Translations under genes and position numbers: made by a program | Source: an uncultured Oscillibacter sp. | GTDB taxonomy: Bacteria; Bacillota; Clostridia; Oscillospirales; Oscillospiraceae | NCBI RefSeq assembly: GCF_910587525.1 | Contig: NZ_CAJULS010000007.1 | Location: 1-39,402, forward strand | Length of the DNA: 39,402 nucleotides | Direction: 5' to 3' | Shown here: positions 23,955-31,573 of the stretch, piece by piece | Position numbering within the stretch: the stretch's first letter is position 1 | Layout: every line of letters starts with the position of its first letter | Notes under the pieces: generated by a model | Seen by the model: the letters and a program-made list of their open reading frames with translations, nothing else | The model's database searches: none | What the model was told of the DNA's origin: nothing

Positions 23955-23981
23955 GACGATGACGGAGCGGAAAAAGTTTGA
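23955..23981 (-). promoter_or_regulatory. Candidate ECF-type autoregulatory promoter
   Basis: On the minus strand TCAAAC (23976-23981) is followed after 17 bp by CGTCTATAAT (CGTC at 23955-23958). Known Bacillus ECF promoters have TGAAAC about 16 bp from CGTC. The -35 has one change and the spacer is one longer, so this is a candidate. A TATAAT overlapping the CGTC could also serve a housekeeping promoter with a poor -35. Confidence 0.5.
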
Positions 23982-23987
23982 AAAGAT

Positions 23988-24022
23988 AAAAATTCCGGCG
24001 AAAAATTTTCACCGGAATTTTT
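23988..24022. terminator. Bidirectional terminator between the efflux operon and sigma gene
   Basis: AAAAATTCCGG (23988-23998) pairs with CCGGAATTTTT (24012-24022), with an inner GAAA/TTTC stem after one mismatch. Each strand ends in a T-tract within the stem. It ends the permease transcript. Confidence 0.85.
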
Positions 24023-24066
24023 CCTCTATTACGGAAATGCCTTCGGGCTTGTGTGCCCAGCAGCCC

Positions 24067-25320
24067 TCAGTCGTACCGCAGAGCGTCGATGGGGTTGAGC
24101 TTGGCGGCCTTGTTGGCGGGGAGGTAGCCGAATAAGACACCGATACCCACGGACACACCAAAGGACACGGCGATGGCGCCGAAAGTGGGAACCGCGTTGA
24201 AGGTGATGCCGCTGACCCCCATGGACTGCACCAGCATCCCTCCCATAATGGCGCCGATGCCCGTGGCCATCAAAAACCCGAAGCCGATACCCAGCAGCCC
24301 GCCGATGGCGGAGGTGGTGCCGGCCTCGATGACGAACTGCCGCCGGATGTCCCGCCGCTTGGCCCCCAGGGACTTGCGGATGCCGATCTCCCGGGTGCGC
24401 TCGGTGACGGAGACCAGCATGATGTTCATGATGCCAATGCCGCCCACCAGCAGGGAGATCGCCGCGATGGCCACCAGCACCGCCATGGCCACGCCCATCA
24501 TGCCGTTGATCATGGCCACCTGCTCCGCCATGGTCTGGATGTAGAAGGTCTGCCCGTTGTCGCTGTACTGCTCGCCGTAGAAGTCCAGCATCAGTTCCGT
24601 GAGAAGCTCCTTGGCGAGGCCGGAGGTCTCCCGGGAGGTGCAGGTGAGCTGGAAGAGCTGGATTTGCCGGGTGCCGGAGAGCTGGAGGGCGTTTTCATAG
24701 GGGATGTAAACAAAGTCGTCGCCGCCGCCCTCTTCCATGACCTCGCCGCCCTGCTTCATCACGCCGATGACGGTGTAGGGAACACCGCCCACGATAATCC
24801 CCTGGCCCAGGGCGTCGCCATGGAAGGCGTTCTCCTCCAAGTACGCGCCGATGACACAGACATTGCTCCGCTGGAGTACGTCCACATAGCCCAGGAAGCG
24901 TCCCTTTGCCAATTTGTCCCCGTCCAGGGTGGTGGACAGCTCCGGGTTGTAGAAGGCCTCACTGACACCGTAGATGCTGGTCTTCTCGTACTTCTCGCTT
25001 CCCTTCCGGGCGCCGCTGCCGGCGCTGACCCAGGGGGTGACGCCCACAAACACATCCGGCCGCTCCTCCACCAGGTCGTAGATATCCTGGGCGTCCAGGG
25101 CCAGGGCGCCGCCGCCGAAGCCCCAGTTGTAGGCGTAGATCTGGTTAATGCCCACCTTCTCCACCTGCTGCTCCACCATGCCGGTGAGGCCGTTGCCCAG
25201 GGAGATGATGACGATCACCGCCGCCACGCCGATGATGATGCCCAGCATGGTGAGAATGGCCCGGGCCTTGCTGGTCCGCAGGGATTTGATGGCCAGCTTG
25301 AAGGACTGGGTAAAGCTCAT
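24067..25320 (-). CDS. ABC transporter permease, MacB/FtsX family
   Basis: This is the membrane subunit of a MacAB-like exporter. The 417-residue product has one N-terminal membrane segment (about residues 20-45, with ILTMLGIIIGVAAVIVIISLG), a long periplasm-facing-type MacB domain, and three C-terminal segments starting near MMGVAMAVLVAIAAISLLVGG. The coupling motif VTERTREIGIRKSLGAKRRDI lies between them. The substrate is not evident; relatives export peptides or antimicrobials. Its start overlaps the ATPase gene stop by 4 bp, and a terminator follows. Confidence 0.93.
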   Translation of the reverse strand: MSFTQSFKLAIKSLRTSKARAILTMLGIIIGVAAVIVIISLGNGLTGMVEQQVEKVGINQIYAYNWGFGGGALALDAQDIYDLVEERPDVFVGVTPWVSAGSGARKGSEKYEKTSIYGVSEAFYNPELSTTLDGDKLAKGRFLGYVDVLQRSNVCVIGAYLEENAFHGDALGQGIIVGGVPYTVIGVMKQGGEVMEEGGGDDFVYIPYENALQLSGTRQIQLFQLTCTSRETSGLAKELLTELMLDFYGEQYSDNGQTFYIQTMAEQVAMINGMMGVAMAVLVAIAAISLLVGGIGIMNIMLVSVTERTREIGIRKSLGAKRRDIRRQFVIEAGTTSAIGGLLGIGFGFLMATGIGAIMGGMLVQSMGVSGITFNAVPTFGAIAVSFGVSVGIGVLFGYLPANKAAKLNPIDALRYD

Positions 25321-26057
25321 GCCCCCACCTCCTCGTTTCCGGCGTCCTCCGGCCGCACCACGGCCTTGGGATCGCCGGCGTCGCCATCGTAGATGACCCG
25401 TCCGTCCTGGAGGCGGACAATGCGCTTGGCCTTGACCGCAATGGAGTTGTCGTGGGTGATGAGGACCACCGTATCCCCCTCCTCGTTGAGCTTCTGGAGG
25501 AAGCCCAGCACCTCCCGTCCCGTGCGGGAGTCCAGGGCGCCAGTGGGCTCGTCGGCCAGGATGACGGAGGGGTCCCCCGCCAGGGCCCGGGCGATGGACA
25601 CCCGCTGCTGCTGGCCGCCGGAGAGCTGGCTGGGCAGGTTCTTCCGCTTCTCGGCAAGGCCCACCCTCCCCAGGGAGCGGACCGCCCGCTCCCGGCGCTC
25701 CTCGGCGGAGATACCGGCGTACAGCAGGGGCAGCTCCACGTTCTCCTGCACGGTCAGCTTTGGGATCAGGTTGTACTGCTGGAAGATAAAACCCAGCATT
25801 TTGTTCCGGATTTCCGCCTGCTGGTCGTCATCCATAGTAGAGACGTCGGTGCCGCCCAGGTGGTAGGTGCCGGAGGTTGGCACGTCCAGACAGCCGATGA
25901 TGTTCATGGCCGTGGACTTGCCGGATCCGGACTGGCCCACGATGGCCACGAACTCTCCTGGGTCGATGGTGATATTCACCCCGTCCAGGGCATGGACCTC
26001 CTCGGAGCCCATCTGGTAGATCTTATAGACATTTTTCAGCTCGATGAGATGCTCCAC
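25317..26057 (-). CDS. ABC transporter ATP-binding protein, MacB/LolD type
   Basis: The 246-residue ATPase starts MEHLIELKNVYKIYQMGSEEV. It has Walker A GQSGSGKST (about residues 40-48), the LolD/MacB-type Q-loop FIFQQYNLIPKLTVQENVE, the signature LSGGQQQRVSIARAL, Walker B VILADEPTGALD and the His switch VLITHDNSI. The subfamily is typical of three-component exporters. It lies between the membrane-fusion protein gene (7 bp) and the permease gene (4-bp overlap), forming one complex. Confidence 0.95.
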   Translation of the reverse strand: MEHLIELKNVYKIYQMGSEEVHALDGVNITIDPGEFVAIVGQSGSGKSTAMNIIGCLDVPTSGTYHLGGTDVSTMDDDQQAEIRNKMLGFIFQQYNLIPKLTVQENVELPLLYAGISAEERRERAVRSLGRVGLAEKRKNLPSQLSGGQQQRVSIARALAGDPSVILADEPTGALDSRTGREVLGFLQKLNEEGDTVVLITHDNSIAVKAKRIVRLQDGRVIYDGDAGDPKAVVRPEDAGNEEVGA

Positions 26058-26064
26058 TTGACCC

Positions 26065-27672
26065 TCAGCCTCCCATAACCGCCGTCTGGTCCAGAATCAG
26101 CACGGTTTCTCCCTCCGACAGACCGGAGGTGATCTCGATGTACGCGTCGTCGCTCTTACCCAATGTCACGGGGCGCTCCTCCAGTTTAGAGGGGTCCGCC
26201 ACAGCGGCGCCGTCCTCGGTCATAGCGCCCTCGCCAGGGACCAGGACCGTATTGCCCCGGTTCACGGCGCCCACGGGCACGCACAGGGCATTCTCCACCG
26301 TTTCTCCCATGATGGTGGCAGAGACGTTCATGCCCGGCTTCAGCTCGCCGTAGTTCTCGATGACGATGGTCACCGGATAGGTGGTAAAGCCGCTGGTGGT
26401 GGTGCCGTTGACGCTGACCCGCTCCACAGTGCCCTGGAAGGTCTGGCCCATCAGGGCCGCCGCCGTAATCTCCACGGTCTGTCCGGCCCGCACTTTACCG
26501 ATGTCCAGCTCGTTGACATTCATCTCCACCTTGAGATAGCTCATGTCGTAGATGATGGCCAGGGTGCCGGAGGCGGCGCCGTCCACCTTGTCTCCGGCCT
26601 TGAACTTCTTCTCAATCACCGTACCAGAGATGGGAGACTCAATGCGGTAGTCATCCAGGTTGTCGGCGGCGCTGCCGGCGGAGAGGTTGGCGCTGGCAGC
26701 GCTCAGCCGGGCGTTCTCCGCCTGGGCCCGGTTGGCCTCAGACTCGATGGTGCACAGCACCTCGCCCTTGGTGACATTGCTGCCCGCCAGCTTGTTAAAG
26801 CCCGTTACCGTGCCGCTGCCCACGGAGTACACCGTGGCGGTACCGGCCATGGAAACCGTGGCCTGCCCATAGCTGCAATAGCTGCCGATAGCGGCGGAGG
26901 CCTTGAAATTGTCCGACAACACGCCGGGGTTGGTGATCTTCACCCGGACGGAACTGCCCTCCTGGCCGTTGCTCATGACGGCGGTGGAGTCGGACACTGC
27001 CTCAACAGTGCCCGGAACGGAGTCCACAAAGTCCCCAACAAACACAGTGGCGCTCTGGCCCACATAGAACTCCGAGGGCGCCACGTAGGGGAACAGGAAG
27101 TCAATAGACAGGTCCCGGCTGGTCATGATCTTGGCCAGGGGCGTCCCGGCGGTGACGCTGTCCCCGTTGTGGACGAAGACCTCGTTGATGATGCCGGTAA
27201 TGGGTGCGGTGGGGTTCAGGGCCTCCCGGGCCTGCTCCAGGCTCAGCCGGGCCTGGGCCGCTGAGATGTTGGCCCGCTGGACGGAGCTCTGGGCGTCGCC
27301 GCTGTCCAAGGTGTACAGGAGCGTCCCCTTCTCCACCAGGTCGTCCTCCTCAAAGGGAGCCTCCTCGATGGCCCCGGAGATCAGGGTGGAGACGTTGTAG
27401 GCGTCCGCCGGAACCAGGGTACCGCTGCCGGAGACCGTCACGGTAATGTCCTGCCGGGTGACGGGGACCGGCTGGTAGTTGGCCCCCGCCTGGGCCGTGC
27501 CTCCCTGCTGGAGGCGAGTAACAACCAGCGCTGCCGCCAAAATCACCGCCGCCCCCGCGATCAGCCTGCGCCGCCGGGGCTTCTTTCCCTTGGGAAAGAT
27601 CCGCTTTTTCTCCGCCTGAGGCGCGGTCTCCTCCGGGGCCGTTCCCCGCTCTTCCATCAGTTCCTTTTTCAT
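26065..27672 (-). CDS. Efflux membrane-fusion protein (HlyD/MacA family)
   Basis: The 535-residue product is anchored by one membrane segment near residues 38-56 after a basic N-terminus (KKRIFPKGKKPRRRR). It then has a split biotin-lipoyl domain (FEEDDLVEKGTLLYTLDSGD and SPISGTVIEKKFKAGDKVDG), helical hairpin parts with SSVQRANISAAQARLSLEQA, a beta-barrel, and a C-terminal MacA-type domain with ALCVPVGAVNRGNTVLV. It has a second lipoyl-like segment and is longer than Gram-negative MacA (about 370). It pairs with the ATPase and permease that follow. Confidence 0.9.
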   Translation of the reverse strand: MKKELMEERGTAPEETAPQAEKKRIFPKGKKPRRRRLIAGAAVILAAALVVTRLQQGGTAQAGANYQPVPVTRQDITVTVSGSGTLVPADAYNVSTLISGAIEEAPFEEDDLVEKGTLLYTLDSGDAQSSVQRANISAAQARLSLEQAREALNPTAPITGIINEVFVHNGDSVTAGTPLAKIMTSRDLSIDFLFPYVAPSEFYVGQSATVFVGDFVDSVPGTVEAVSDSTAVMSNGQEGSSVRVKITNPGVLSDNFKASAAIGSYCSYGQATVSMAGTATVYSVGSGTVTGFNKLAGSNVTKGEVLCTIESEANRAQAENARLSAASANLSAGSAADNLDDYRIESPISGTVIEKKFKAGDKVDGAASGTLAIIYDMSYLKVEMNVNELDIGKVRAGQTVEITAAALMGQTFQGTVERVSVNGTTTSGFTTYPVTIVIENYGELKPGMNVSATIMGETVENALCVPVGAVNRGNTVLVPGEGAMTEDGAAVADPSKLEERPVTLGKSDDAYIEITSGLSEGETVLILDQTAVMGG

Positions 27673-27731
27673 GTCTTGTTCTCCTCGCTTTCTGATACTC
27701 TGGGGCTGTCAGCAGTCCTCAAAACGCCCGG

Positions 27732-28349
27732 TCATGCGTCCTGATTCTTCGCCATGCCCCTCTGCAAAATCTCCAATATCCCATCCAGATGCTCCCGGTA
27801 GCCGGGAGCATCTCCGGCCTCTATGCCGGCATAGAGCAGCGGCCCCGTGACGGACAGCAGCACCGCCAGCATACGGTCCAAGTCTCCCTCCCGCCGCAGA
27901 TCCAACAGTTCCGGGTTCACGGACTGGCGCAGCCGCTCCAGCGCCTCGCCGGAGTCCAGCAGGTCCAGCAGTGCTCCCCGCTGCATGCCGCCGTTGCGGC
28001 TGATGATGGCCGACATGGCCCCCATGCCGCCCAGGGACTGTTCCTGCCGCTTCTCCCACACGTAATCGAACAGGGTCCGTAGCGCCACGAACACATCGCC
28101 GCTCTCCCGCAGCAGCGCTTCTTCCAGCACCATCAGCAGCTGCTCTACATAACCGTGGACCAGATAGTGGAACAGCTCCTCCTTGTCCTGGAAGTACATA
28201 TAGAAGCTGCCCCGGGGGATGCCCGCGTCCTGGATGATCTTGTTGATGGATACCTCGTTGTAGGGCTTGGCGGAAAACTCCCGGGAGGCGGCGTCCATGA
28301 GCCGGGTCTGCTTATCCTCCGGCAGGTTCAAAAACGTATTGCTGGGCAT
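27732..28349 (-). CDS. TetR/AcrR-family transcriptional regulator
   Basis: The 205-residue protein has the TetR-type N-terminal helix-turn-helix: DAASREFSAKPYNEVSINKI then IQDAGIPRGSFYMYFQDKEE (about residues 20-57). The C-terminal part is an all-helical ligand-binding domain with no recognisable subfamily. It is the first gene of the efflux operon, 59 bp ahead of the membrane-fusion gene. A TetR regulator in this place usually represses its own operon; no clear TetR palindrome is seen near its start. The promoter upstream is MerR-type. Confidence 0.93.
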   Translation of the reverse strand: MPSNTFLNLPEDKQTRLMDAASREFSAKPYNEVSINKIIQDAGIPRGSFYMYFQDKEELFHYLVHGYVEQLLMVLEEALLRESGDVFVALRTLFDYVWEKRQEQSLGGMGAMSAIISRNGGMQRGALLDLLDSGEALERLRQSVNPELLDLRREGDLDRMLAVLLSVTGPLLYAGIEAGDAPGYREHLDGILEILQRGMAKNQDA

Positions 28350-28428
28350 AGCCTCTCTTCCTCTCTCTAAACAACATATAACGAAACAGGGCCGCCGTTT
28401 TCTTCAATCCGCCGGAAGATTGATCCAA

Positions 28429-28459
28429 AGTTTACAGCTTCCGCCAGGGGGAAGGTCAA
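28429..28459 (-). promoter_or_regulatory. MerR-type promoter (19-bp spacer with dyad) upstream of tetR
   Basis: On the minus strand TTGACC (28454-28459) and TAAACT (28429-28434) are 19 bp apart. The spacer carries the dyad ACCTTCC/GGAAGCT (6 of 7 pairs). This long spacer with a central CTTCC-GGAAG dyad is the hallmark of promoters activated by MerR-family regulators. No merR gene is in the window. Transcription would start near 28422, about 73 nt ahead of the tetR ATG. Confidence 0.7.
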
Positions 28460-28489
28460 GAAGTTTTTTCATCTCTCCCTAAAATAATA

Positions 28490-28526
28490 CGACAACCTGT
28501 CAGGTATCATACCCGACAGGTTGTCG
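28490..28526 (-). terminator. Terminator after the exonuclease gene
   Basis: A 12-bp stem (28490-28501 with 28515-28526) plus an inner 5-bp stem (28503-28507 with 28509-28513) after one mismatch. On the minus strand TATTATTTT follows. The palindrome could also be an operator for the downstream tetR, but its position and T-rich tail favour a terminator. Confidence 0.7.
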
Positions 28527-28562
28527 CATTTCAAGAGGGCAATCCCATTCTTTACAGTTTTT

Positions 28563-29255
28563 TCACAAATTACCGTCCCATCCCAGTTCATACAGGGGCC
28601 TCGTCCGCTGATAGGGCTGAGGCCGGTAGGTCACCGAAGAGATGCGCCGGCCCGAGAGGCCATACTTGGGATGGGTGCCGAAGAGATCGATGTACTGCAC
28701 GAGGTCGTCCCGCTCCGCCGCCATGGCCTCCAGCAGCTGGACTGTGGCCCTGGCGTCATCCACTGCCCGGTGGCTGTTCACCGCCGTGTTCCCCAGGCCG
28801 TAGGCCTCAATGGCGTTGCAGAGCTTGTGGGGATAGTCCCGCCGGTCCCGGTACACCGTCAGAGCGTCCAGAAACCGGGGCGGGCCCAATACGCCCACCC
28901 GCCCGCAGGGCCGCAGGAAGTGGTAGAGAAAGTTCAGGTCAAACTGGGCGTTGTAGGCCACGAGAAGCGGCCGCGCACAGCCCTCCAGCAGACGGCAGAA
29001 ATCCTCCGCCGCCTCCCGCTCCTCCACACCCTCCGAGAGAAGCTGGGCGTCGGTAATGCCCGTCAGCTCCACAATGAAGGGCGGCAGGGTCTGCCTCTCC
29101 GGCAGGCGGATCAGCACGTCCAGACTGTCCGCCTCCGCCCCGGCCTCCAGGCTGACCGCTCCCAGCTCGATGATGCGGTCTTTGCCAAATTCAATGCCGG
29201 TGGTCTCCGTGTCGAAGACCACAATGCGGTCAAACTGCCGCCAGAGCTCCTCCAT
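28563..29255 (-). CDS. DnaQ-like 3'-5' exonuclease (DEDDh)
   Basis: The 230-residue product has the DEDDh exonuclease fold: FDTETTG (Exo I, about residues 14-20), YNAQFDLNFLYHFL (Exo II, with the Asp), and the Exo III region SHRAVDDARATVQLL with His and Asp. This is the epsilon/PolC-type proofreading superfamily. The C-terminal 50 residues (HPKYGLSGRRISSVTY and following) are an extra tail. A role in DNA repair or RNA processing is possible. Its ATG shares one base with the stop of the upstream nuclease gene, so both are co-translated. Confidence 0.9.
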   Translation of the reverse strand: MEELWRQFDRIVVFDTETTGIEFGKDRIIELGAVSLEAGAEADSLDVLIRLPERQTLPPFIVELTGITDAQLLSEGVEEREAAEDFCRLLEGCARPLLVAYNAQFDLNFLYHFLRPCGRVGVLGPPRFLDALTVYRDRRDYPHKLCNAIEAYGLGNTAVNSHRAVDDARATVQLLEAMAAERDDLVQYIDLFGTHPKYGLSGRRISSVTYRPQPYQRTRPLYELGWDGNL

Positions 29256-29980
29256 CAGGCGGCCTCCCGTTCTTCCAGCCAGTTGTCCCCGGTGGCGTAG
29301 TCGATTCCGATTCCGGGCTGGACATTGTAGGCATAGACGTTGAAGTACACGCCTTCGCCGCCGTCCTCCACGCTCATGGCCTCCATCTGCACACCCCGGG
29401 CCACCAGCTCCGTGCCCTCAAATATTGGCGTCACCCGGTAGAGCACGTGGTTTCCAGTCTCTTTCACATAGTCCGCCACCAGGTTTTCAAAGGGCAGCAT
29501 CCCGTCCACGTTCATGTACCGGGTGCCGGTGATGAGGTTTTTCTCGTTGGCGTTCTCCCCTGCCAGCTGAAAACCGATGAGATGGCAGCGGTTATACAAA
29601 CTCCTGCCGTCCACGTTGCCGTACTGCACCGACTGCCAGCCCGTGGGCTTGATCCGGCCGATGTCCTCCCGCTTCTCCGTGGGCATCAGCTCCTGGCAGA
29701 TGTTGGCGTAGGCCACGCCGCACCGGCCCAGGCTGTCCAGCTCGCTGTACAGCTCAAAGGCCTCTGTGGTCAGCTCCTCCTCCGTAAAGCCGGGGACGTT
29801 GCCGTTGACCGCCGTATAGGGGGTGCCGTCATAGGCGGGAATCTCCGTGATTGCCACCGGCGGCTCCGCATCATACAGCTGCACCTCCAGATAGCGCAGC
29901 GCCAAGGCCGCCGCAATAATCAGAACCGCCAGGGCAATCCGCTTCGGCGTCCACTCCCGCTTACTCCTCCTCTTCGCCAT
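29255..29980 (-). CDS. Membrane-anchored DNA/RNA non-specific endonuclease (EndA/NUC1 type)
   Basis: The 241-residue product has a basic N-terminus and one membrane segment at about residues 14-30 (IALAVLIIAAALALRYLEV), so the nuclease domain is predicted to face outside. The domain has the beta-beta-alpha-metal core of EndA-like nucleases: SLYNRCHLIGFQLAGENANE with the catalytic His, then NLITGTRYMNVDGM with the metal-site Asn. EndA is the DNA-entry/degradation nuclease of streptococci. The ATG at 29978-29980 overlaps the upstream gene's end. It sits in an operon with a small unknown gene and the exonuclease. Confidence 0.9.
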   Translation of the reverse strand: MAKRRSKREWTPKRIALAVLIIAAALALRYLEVQLYDAEPPVAITEIPAYDGTPYTAVNGNVPGFTEEELTTEAFELYSELDSLGRCGVAYANICQELMPTEKREDIGRIKPTGWQSVQYGNVDGRSLYNRCHLIGFQLAGENANEKNLITGTRYMNVDGMLPFENLVADYVKETGNHVLYRVTPIFEGTELVARGVQMEAMSVEDGGEGVYFNVYAYNVQPGIGIDYATGDNWLEEREAA

Positions 29981-30395
29981 GTGCCGCCTCCCGTTCATAA
30001 ATTTTCCGAATGATCTTTTCATGGGAGGTGCCGGGGAACGAGCGCTCCTCCTTCAATGTAAAGCCTGCCGCTGCCGGGTCCAAATCCAGGTGGACGTCCG
30101 CCGGATAAGCCCGGTCCCAATCGTAGAGGACCATGGCCTCGATCCGCTCCGCAAAGGGGGCAATGGGCAGATTCTCCACAAAGCAGACCTCCCCCTCTGC
30201 CGCCTTGGTCAAAAATTCCTCGTCCACCTCAATCCCCGTCCGCTCTCCAAAGAGCGGGGCAGAGTAGGGGGCGATCCAAAGCCTCCGTCCGCCACAAAAT
30301 TGCAGCAGATCCTCCCGCTGGCTCCGGTCCTGGCTCTGCCGCCGCCTGTTAAACAGCATACCGCCCCGTCCATCGATACAAACCGCGATAATCAA
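29961..30395 (-). CDS. Conserved protein of unknown function (often annotated 'ribonuclease Z')
   Basis: The 144-residue protein has no membrane segment. It starts IIAVCIDGRGGMLFNRRRQS with a pattern like 'DDRxGMxFNxRRQSxD' that I recall from many clostridial proteins, often mislabelled as ribonuclease Z; no metallo-beta-lactamase motif is present. Near the C-terminus is SFPGTSHEKIIRKIYERE. The start is a TTG at 30393-30395 with GGAGG about eight bases upstream. It is the first gene of the nuclease operon. Function unknown. Confidence 0.8.
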   Translation of the reverse strand: MIIAVCIDGRGGMLFNRRRQSQDRSQREDLLQFCGGRRLWIAPYSAPLFGERTGIEVDEEFLTKAAEGEVCFVENLPIAPFAERIEAMVLYDWDRAYPADVHLDLDPAAAGFTLKEERSFPGTSHEKIIRKIYEREAAHGEEEE

Positions 30396-30440
30396 GGGCC
30401 TTCCTCCTTCCACATACCGCCAAATCCGGCTTTGTCTTCC

Positions 30441-30469
30441 ATAGTACCATCTGCGCCGGCATTTTTCAA
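30441..30469 (-). promoter_or_regulatory. Promoter of the three-gene nuclease operon
   Basis: TTGAAA (30464-30469) and TACTAT (30441-30446) are 17 bp apart on the minus strand, about 40 bp ahead of the TTG start at 30395. Confidence 0.6.
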
Positions 30470-30587
30470 CGGTTTCCCCCATAAAGCCGCGGAAAATTCC
30501 CAACCTCTCTTGCAATTTGAGCCCCTTCGTGGCAGAATGGCAGAGACTCTCCACCCTGTGCGGCGGCATCCCGGCGGATATGGGAAA

Positions 30588-30615
30588 GGCGCCCCGGGAG
30601 ACCTCCCGGGACGCC
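30588..30615 (-). terminator. Candidate terminator of the small gene at 30659
   Basis: A 13-bp GC-rich stem (30588-30600 with 30603-30615, one G-U pair on the minus strand) followed by TTTCCC. The stem is strong but the T-tract is short. The rest of 30396-30658 holds only the promoter above. Confidence 0.55.
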
Positions 30616-30658
30616 GCACAGGCTGTAAAAAATCTTCCAGATCTATTTGCAGCCCGCC

Positions 30659-30844
30659 TCAAAACAGGCCGGACCGGCGCAGATGCTCCGCCCGGGCCTG
30701 GAGCTCATCCAGCGTCCCCACGCTGCCGTCCTCCCGCCGCAGAGCGGTCTGGACCTCCGGCGCCAGGGTCTGGAAATACTCGTAAGAGGACAGATCCTGA
30801 TCCAGCAGATCTGTCAAACAGAGATAATCAGGAAATTCATCCAT
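30659..30844 (-). CDS. Small acidic protein of unknown function
   Basis: The 61-residue product (MDEFPDYLCLTDLLDQDLSS at the start, DELQARAEHLRRSGLF at the end) is helical and acidic. Similar short ORFs with a 'YEYFQTLPPEVQ' pattern are familiar from related gut clostridia, but no function is known to me. The ATG at 30842-30844 has GGAGG nine bases upstream, which supports translation. It is divergent from the GNAT gene, and a 7-bp inverted repeat in the shared 68-bp gap overlaps its ribosome site. Confidence 0.7.
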   Translation of the reverse strand: MDEFPDYLCLTDLLDQDLSSYEYFQTLAPEVQTALRREDGSVGTLDELQARAEHLRRSGLF

Positions 30845-30854
30845 CAGCACTCAC

Positions 30855-30877
30855 CTCCGGGATTATTCTGCCCGGAG
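30855..30877. promoter_or_regulatory. Inverted repeat in divergent gap, overlapping a ribosome site
   Basis: CTCCGGG (30855-30861) and CCCGGAG (30871-30877) form a perfect 7-bp inverted repeat with a 9-bp centre. The left arm overlaps the GGAGG of the minus-strand small gene. It could be an operator or a leader hairpin that masks the ribosome site. Confidence 0.4.
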
Positions 30878-30912
30878 AATATCAGCGCCATGTGACTGGG
30901 AGGTATTTTTTC

Positions 30913-31359
30913 ATGGAAATCCGTCAAATTTTGGAGAACAAGCGGTCCTTTCTCCCCCTGCTGCTTTTGGGGGACGAACAGGAGGACATGATCGCCCGCT
31001 ACCTGGACCTGGGAACCCTGCTGGCCCTGTACGACGGCGGAGTTCTTCGGACTGTCGCCGTCGTCACCGATGAGGGCGGCGGCGTCTTCGAGCTGAAAAA
31101 TCTGGCCACGGAGCCCCGCAGCCAGCGCCAGGGCTATGGGCGGGCCATGGTGGAACACATCGCCGCCGTCTGCCGGGGCCGGGGAACACGGCTGCTGGCA
31201 GGCACCGGGGACAGTCCGCTGACCATCCCCTTTTATGAGCGCTTGGGCTTTCGAGAGAGCCACCGGGTAAAAAACTTCTTTACGGACCACTACGATCACC
31301 CCATCTATGAGGCGGGACGGCAGCTGACAGATATGGCGTACCTCGCCATGGAACTGTAA
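30913..31359 (+). CDS. GNAT-family N-acetyltransferase
   Basis: The 148-residue protein has the GNAT acetyl-CoA site: ELKNLATEPRSQRQGYGRAM carries the RxxGxG/A motif (RQGYGR, about residues 75-80), with a following helix and a C-terminal TIPFYERLGFRESH typical of the family. The acceptor cannot be told from sequence. The ATG at 30913 has GGGAGGT eight bases upstream; the frame is open far upstream, but that part has no start signal and crosses the opposite-strand small gene. Confidence 0.9.
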   Translation: MEIRQILENKRSFLPLLLLGDEQEDMIARYLDLGTLLALYDGGVLRTVAVVTDEGGGVFELKNLATEPRSQRQGYGRAMVEHIAAVCRGRGTRLLAGTGDSPLTIPFYERLGFRESHRVKNFFTDHYDHPIYEAGRQLTDMAYLAMEL

Positions 31360-31573
31360 GGGGCCTCACCTGGGCGTATCTCTTCAAACGGCACTGATTC
31401 CCGTAAATCTGTATACACTGATTGGGCTCTGTTCTCCCAGAACAGTTCCCAGAAATCATGAGAAAAAAGGAAGCGGGGACGGGGAATGCAGAGCAAGGCA
31501 CAGGACGCGGGCGGGCTGACGCCCGCCAAGGACGGCAACGCAGCTATGCGTTTCCCGGACCGCTGAACTTTTC

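Noticed and set aside
28490..28526. TetR operator
   Set aside because: The long palindrome lies more than 140 bp upstream of tetR and upstream of its promoter, right after the exonuclease gene, with a T-rich tail. Terminator is the simpler reading, though an operator role is not excluded.
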